The translations under genes and the position numbers were made by a program. Shown here piece by piece: positions 61,210 to 64,000 of a DNA stretch of 64,000 nucleotides; position 1 is the stretch's first letter, and each line of letters begins with the position of its first letter. The stretch is from NCBI RefSeq assembly GCF_012349115.1, contig NZ_PQIG01000076.1, positions 39,366 through 103,365 of the forward strand. Reading direction: 5' to 3'. The notes beneath the pieces were generated by a model. That model had not been told where the DNA came from and searched no databases. It saw only the letters and a list, made by a program, of their open reading frames with translations. This stretch comes from Rhizobium ruizarguesonis. Its GTDB lineage: Bacteria; Pseudomonadota; Alphaproteobacteria; Rhizobiales; Rhizobiaceae.

Positions 61210-62256
61210 ATGAAGAGCTCATTTATTTCAAGTTCGGCCATTCAGAACGCGATGCGATTGACGATCCGTCAGGCGCAGAACCAGATGACGAAGGCAACGA
61301 TGGAAGCGACGACGGGCGTCTATGCGGATATCGGTGTCTCGCTCGGCGGCAATGCCTCCAGGAGCGTGGACTTCAGCCGCGAGGTCGACCGGATAGCCTC
61401 GATCAAATCGAGCAATTCGCTTGTCACTGCGCGCATGGAATCGTCGCAGCTCGGCCTTTCCAAGATGAAGGATGTCGGCGACGGCCTGGTTTCGAAGCTG
61501 ACGGCGCTCCAGGGCAGCCACGACCCAGGCAGCATCACCGTCGCCATCCAGTCGGCGACCAGCGCCCTGTCCACGATGATGGACACGGCCAATACCATGG
61601 TAAACGGCGAATATCTGTTCTCGGGCATCAACACCGATGTGCAACCGCTGACCGACAAGACGACCGCGACGAGCGCAGCCATTGTCACGCAGTTGAACAC
61701 CTATGCAACGGGCCTCGGCAAGGCGGTCAGTGATCTCACCGGCGCCGAAATGAGCACCTTCATCACCACGACGGTAGAGCCGATGTTCAGCGAGACCGCC
61801 TGGACCGACCCGACGACCGGCTGGTCGCAGGCATCGAGCCAGAACATGACGAGCCGCATCAGCAACTCGGAAGTGATCGAATCCTCGACCAATGCCAATT
61901 CCGAGGGCATGCGTTACTTCGCGCTCGCCTCGGTGATGACCTCGGCGCTGTTGGGCCAGGGCCTCAGCAGCGATGCGATGAGCACGGTGTCCAAGCAGGC
62001 GATCAGCTATACGACGAAGGCGACCAGCGGCCTCGTGACCCAGGCAAGCCAGCTCGGCCTTTCCCAAGAGCGCGTCAAGAAGTCCAACGACGCCCTCGAC
62101 GCGCAGTCCAACATCATCAAGAACAAGCTCGTCGATCTCCAGGGGGTCGATCCTTACGAAGCCTCGACCCTCGTCAAGACTTTGGAAACGCAGCTTGAAA
62201 CCGCCTACACGATCGTCTCGAAGATCCAGCAGTTGAGTCTTGTAAACTACCTTTGA
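61210..62256 (+). CDS. flgL: Hook-filament junction protein FlgL (HAP3)
   Basis: A 348-residue flagellin-like protein. It begins SSFISSSAIQNAMRLTIRQA and ends with helices (LVDLQGVDPYEASTLVKTLETQLETAYTIVSKIQ), and forms the second junction zone between FlgK and the filament. The region about residues 125-230 is the variable part. Confidence 0.94.
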   Translation: MKSSFISSSAIQNAMRLTIRQAQNQMTKATMEATTGVYADIGVSLGGNASRSVDFSREVDRIASIKSSNSLVTARMESSQLGLSKMKDVGDGLVSKLTALQGSHDPGSITVAIQSATSALSTMMDTANTMVNGEYLFSGINTDVQPLTDKTTATSAAIVTQLNTYATGLGKAVSDLTGAEMSTFITTTVEPMFSETAWTDPTTGWSQASSQNMTSRISNSEVIESSTNANSEGMRYFALASVMTSALLGQGLSSDAMSTVSKQAISYTTKATSGLVTQASQLGLSQERVKKSNDALDAQSNIIKNKLVDLQGVDPYEASTLVKTLETQLETAYTIVSKIQQLSLVNYL

Positions 62257-62290
62257 TGAGCAAAGGCGCGCAATAAAGAAGGATGCATGA

Positions 62291-62638
62291 ATGTATCAGT
62301 TCTCATATGCCGAGGTCATGCAGGACTCGGTGGCCGACGCGAAAGAGCGGGAATGGCAGGTTCTTGACCGATCCATAGACCTTCTGTCGTTGGCGCGCGA
62401 AAAGGAAAAATACGGCCGCGAAGCCATTGAAGCCCTGTTTTATACACGCCGGGTGTGGATCAGCTTCATCGAGGATCTGAAACATCCCGACAACCAGCTG
62501 GAGATCGAGCTCAGGGCCAACCTCATCTCGATCGCGATCTGGATATTGAAGGAATGCGACAGGATCAGAAAACGTCAGTCTAATAACTACCAGGGCATCA
62601 TCGACGTTACCACCATCATCAGGGATGGACTTAAATGA
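62291..62638 (+). CDS. flaF: Flagellar biosynthesis regulator FlaF
   Basis: A 115-residue all-helical FlaF ([32 protein letters not shown], with two long helices after). In Caulobacter and Brucella FlaF is needed for flagellin translation or export and acts against FlbT. AAGGA precedes the ATG. Its stop overlaps the flbT start by 4 bp, so the opposing factors are made in step. Confidence 0.94.
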   Translation: MYQFSYAEVMQDSVADAKEREWQVLDRSIDLLSLAREKEKYGREAIEALFYTRRVWISFIEDLKHPDNQLEIELRANLISIAIWILKECDRIRKRQSNNYQGIIDVTTIIRDGLK

Positions 62639-63084
62639 AAAGTACACTTCGCATTTCTCTGAAAGCCGGAGAAAGAATCTTCATCAACGGCGCCGTCCTG
62701 CGTGTCGACCGCAAGGTCGCGCTGGAATTCCTGAATGATGTGACGTTCCTTCTCGAAAACCACGTCCTGCAGCCGGAAGGCGCCACCACGCCTCTGCGCC
62801 AGCTCTATTTCATCGCGCAGATGATCCTCATCAACCCCGAGGGCAAGGACCACTCGACAGCGATGTTCCGCAAGTCGATCACCATGCTGCTCACCTGCTT
62901 CAAGAACGAGGAAATCCTCGCCGAACTGAAGCGCATCGATGCGCTCGTCTCGACTGGTCGCGCCTTCGATGCCTTGAAGGCGATCCGCGGCCTCTACACG
63001 ATCGAAGACAATATCCTCAACAACCACGAAATGCCGCCGACGATGGTCGAGCAGATTCGCAGGGAGATTGCACCATGGCGGTAG
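62635..63084 (+). CDS. flbT: Flagellin translation regulator FlbT
   Basis: A 149-residue protein with the family's [24 protein letters not shown] beta-rich start and a helical C-terminus ([18 protein letters not shown]). FlbT in other alphaproteobacteria binds the 5' leader of flagellin mRNA and alters its stability or translation. The conserved leaders of flaA, flaB and flaC are the natural targets here (inference). Overlaps flgD by 10 bp. Confidence 0.95.
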   Translation: MKSTLRISLKAGERIFINGAVLRVDRKVALEFLNDVTFLLENHVLQPEGATTPLRQLYFIAQMILINPEGKDHSTAMFRKSITMLLTCFKNEEILAELKRIDALVSTGRAFDALKAIRGLYTIEDNILNNHEMPPTMVEQIRREIAPWR

Positions 63085-63512
63085 ATGCGACATCAAGCGT
63101 GAGCACGACGAGCACTTCGACCTCGACGAACTCGGCCCAGCAGAAGGCGACGCTGAACTACGACAATTTCCTTCAGCTGCTCATCGCGCAGATGAAGAAC
63201 CAGGATCCGACCGATCCGGTCGACGCCAGCGAACAGATGTCGCAGCTGGCGAGCTTCTCGCAGGTCGAACAGACGATCCAGACCAACACCAAGCTGGACA
63301 CGCTGCTCGCAAGCTCGAGCCTCACCCAAGCCAGCAGCTACGTCGGCAAATACATGGAAAGCGCCGACGGCACCGTCAAAGGCACCATCGAATCCGTCAA
63401 GGTTTATTCGGATGGAATCATTGCGACGACCACGGATGGCGGTAGTATACTGGTGCAGGCGGGAATCACGGTTGCCGACAAGGCACCGACCGCCGACAGC
63501 AGCGACACCTGA
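63075..63512 (+). CDS. flgD: Flagellar hook-capping protein FlgD, short form
   Basis: A 145-residue hook cap scaffold. It has the family N-terminal signature ([43 protein letters not shown]) and then SYVGKYMES, but ends near residue 145. The C-terminal Tudor/FnIII-like domain of enteric FlgD (about 230 aa) is absent or much reduced, a usual condition in rhizobia. It overlaps flbT in another frame. Confidence 0.93.
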   Translation: MAVDATSSVSTTSTSTSTNSAQQKATLNYDNFLQLLIAQMKNQDPTDPVDASEQMSQLASFSQVEQTIQTNTKLDTLLASSSLTQASSYVGKYMESADGTVKGTIESVKVYSDGIIATTTDGGSILVQAGITVADKAPTADSSDT

Positions 63513-63611
63513 TATCCACGGCGCCGGTGCGCCGCAGAACTCGGGTGATACCAATCAATGGCGGTCCGGCCACGGCGGGGCTGCTTCAAGGCGATATGAG
63601 GTTGCCTTCAG

Positions 63612-63878
63612 ATGAACGAAGCTGATGCATTGGACCTGTTCCAGGCGGCGATCTGGACCGTCCTGATTGCCGCCGGTCCCGCCGTCATCGCCGCGATGGT
63701 GGTGGGTCTGGTCATTGCCTTGATCCAGGCGCTGACCCAGGTGCAGGAAGCGACGCTGACCTTCGTGCCGAAGATCGTCGCGGTGCTGATCACGGTCGGC
63801 GTCACCGCGCCTTTCGTCGGCTCGCAGATCTCGATTTTCACCAATCTGGTCTTCTCGCGCATCCAGTCCGGCTTCTAG
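63612..63878 (+). CDS. fliQ: Flagellar export gate protein FliQ
   Basis: An 88-residue membrane protein with two helices (IWTVLIAAGPAVIAAMVVGLVIALIQALTQV and FVPKIVAVLITVGVTAPFVGSQI), the size and pattern of FliQ. With FliP and FliR it builds the export channel. A 99-bp gap separates it from flgD. flhA is expected just beyond the window. Confidence 0.95.
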   Translation: MNEADALDLFQAAIWTVLIAAGPAVIAAMVVGLVIALIQALTQVQEATLTFVPKIVAVLITVGVTAPFVGSQISIFTNLVFSRIQSGF

Positions 63879-64000
63879 AGCAATTCCAGCAAAAATGCGC
63901 AGCGGTTTTGCCAGGCAAAGCGCGAAGCGCTTTTGCCGGAATTGCGTAGAAACAAAAGGTTAGAGCGGTTCTACGCTTCCATGAAAAGCTGAACCGCTCT
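63879..64000 (+). repeat. Dispersed intergenic palindromic repeats after fliQ
   Basis: Two nested hairpins: GCAATTCCAGCAAAA at 63881-63895 pairs with TTTTGCCGGAATTGC (63932-63946), and AGAGCGGTT at 63962-63970 pairs with AACCGCTCT at 63992-64000. This layout is common between rhizobial genes. It begins directly after the fliQ stop and runs off the window. Confidence 0.7.

Noticed and set aside
1..64000. tRNA or rRNA genes, prophage or genomic island borders
   Set aside because: No cloverleaf-like GGTTCGA segments with matching acceptor arms, rRNA sequence, integrase or attachment repeats were recognised; gene order and composition are uniform in the flagellar part.

Overview
The window is about 64 kb of GC-rich chromosome from an alphaproteobacterium of the Rhizobiaceae, most likely Rhizobium sensu stricto (the R. 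etli / R. leguminosarum group). The evidence is the gene order of the che-flagellar-motor cluster (globin-type MCP, STAS protein, cheY1-A-W-R-B-Y2-D-T, fliF, visN, visR, then flhB ... motA, flgF-fliI, flgB ... fliP, four flagellins, motB-C-D, rem, flgE-K-L-flaF-flbT-flgD-fliQ), the VisN/VisR and Rem regulators in place of FlhDC and sigma-28, the rhizobial MotC and MotE proteins, and several dispersed intergenic palindromic repeats of the RIME type. No tRNA, rRNA, insertion sequence, prophage or CRISPR array was seen.

Region 1 (1-10,206) is a mixed accessory block: the end of an FAD/NAD(P)-binding protein, an EamA exporter, and a fused ring-cleaving dioxygenase/hydrolase. It also holds a dense signalling island with three histidine kinases (one a REC-kinase-REC hybrid, one a multi-pass membrane kinase with a FixL-like PAS domain), three stand-alone receivers and a LuxR-type regulator. 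Region 2 (10,207-17,480) is housekeeping: fused SecDF, a small membrane protein, a CPA2 antiporter with a TrkA-N domain, a short XRE regulator, a family-39 glycosyltransferase and a candidate 37-residue membrane peptide.

Region 3 (17,911-28,154) is the chemotaxis operon ending with fliF. It makes a soluble globin-coupled receptor, the CheA-CheW kinase complex, the CheR/CheB/CheD adaptation enzymes, and two CheY proteins. CheY2 is expected to act at the motor, while CheY1 with CheS acts as a phosphate sink. Region 4 (28,155-30,044) is visN-visR, the master regulator pair. Region 5 (30,154-35,563, minus strand) runs motA-fliM-fliN-fliG and then flhB plus a conserved unknown gene. Region 6 (35,600-44,935) is flgF-fliI-orf and flgB-C-fliE-flgG-A-I-motE-flgH-fliL-fliP. 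Region 7 (45,012-51,932) holds a SPINDLY-type glycosyltransferase pointing away from four tandem flagellin genes. Region 8 (51,976-57,320) is a FliH-like gene, motB, motC, fliK (motD) and a lytic transglycosylase. Region 9 (57,321-63,878) is rem and the flgE-flgK-flgL-flaF-flbT-flgD-fliQ operon; flhA and fliR would be expected just beyond the window.

The most notable observations are these. A shared element, CGCAAG-N9-CTA, lies upstream of six flagellar operons and may be a class II promoter. A perfect 26-bp dyad lies upstream of rem. The Rem receiver appears to have Glu where the phosphorylated Asp is expected. The chemoreceptor globin domain seems to lack its haem-ligating His. A FixL-like PAS carries the haem His and Arg residues in an uncharacterised kinase. 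A likely flagellin glycosyltransferase lies beside the flagellin genes. The flagellin genes show apparent gene conversion and a conserved leader.
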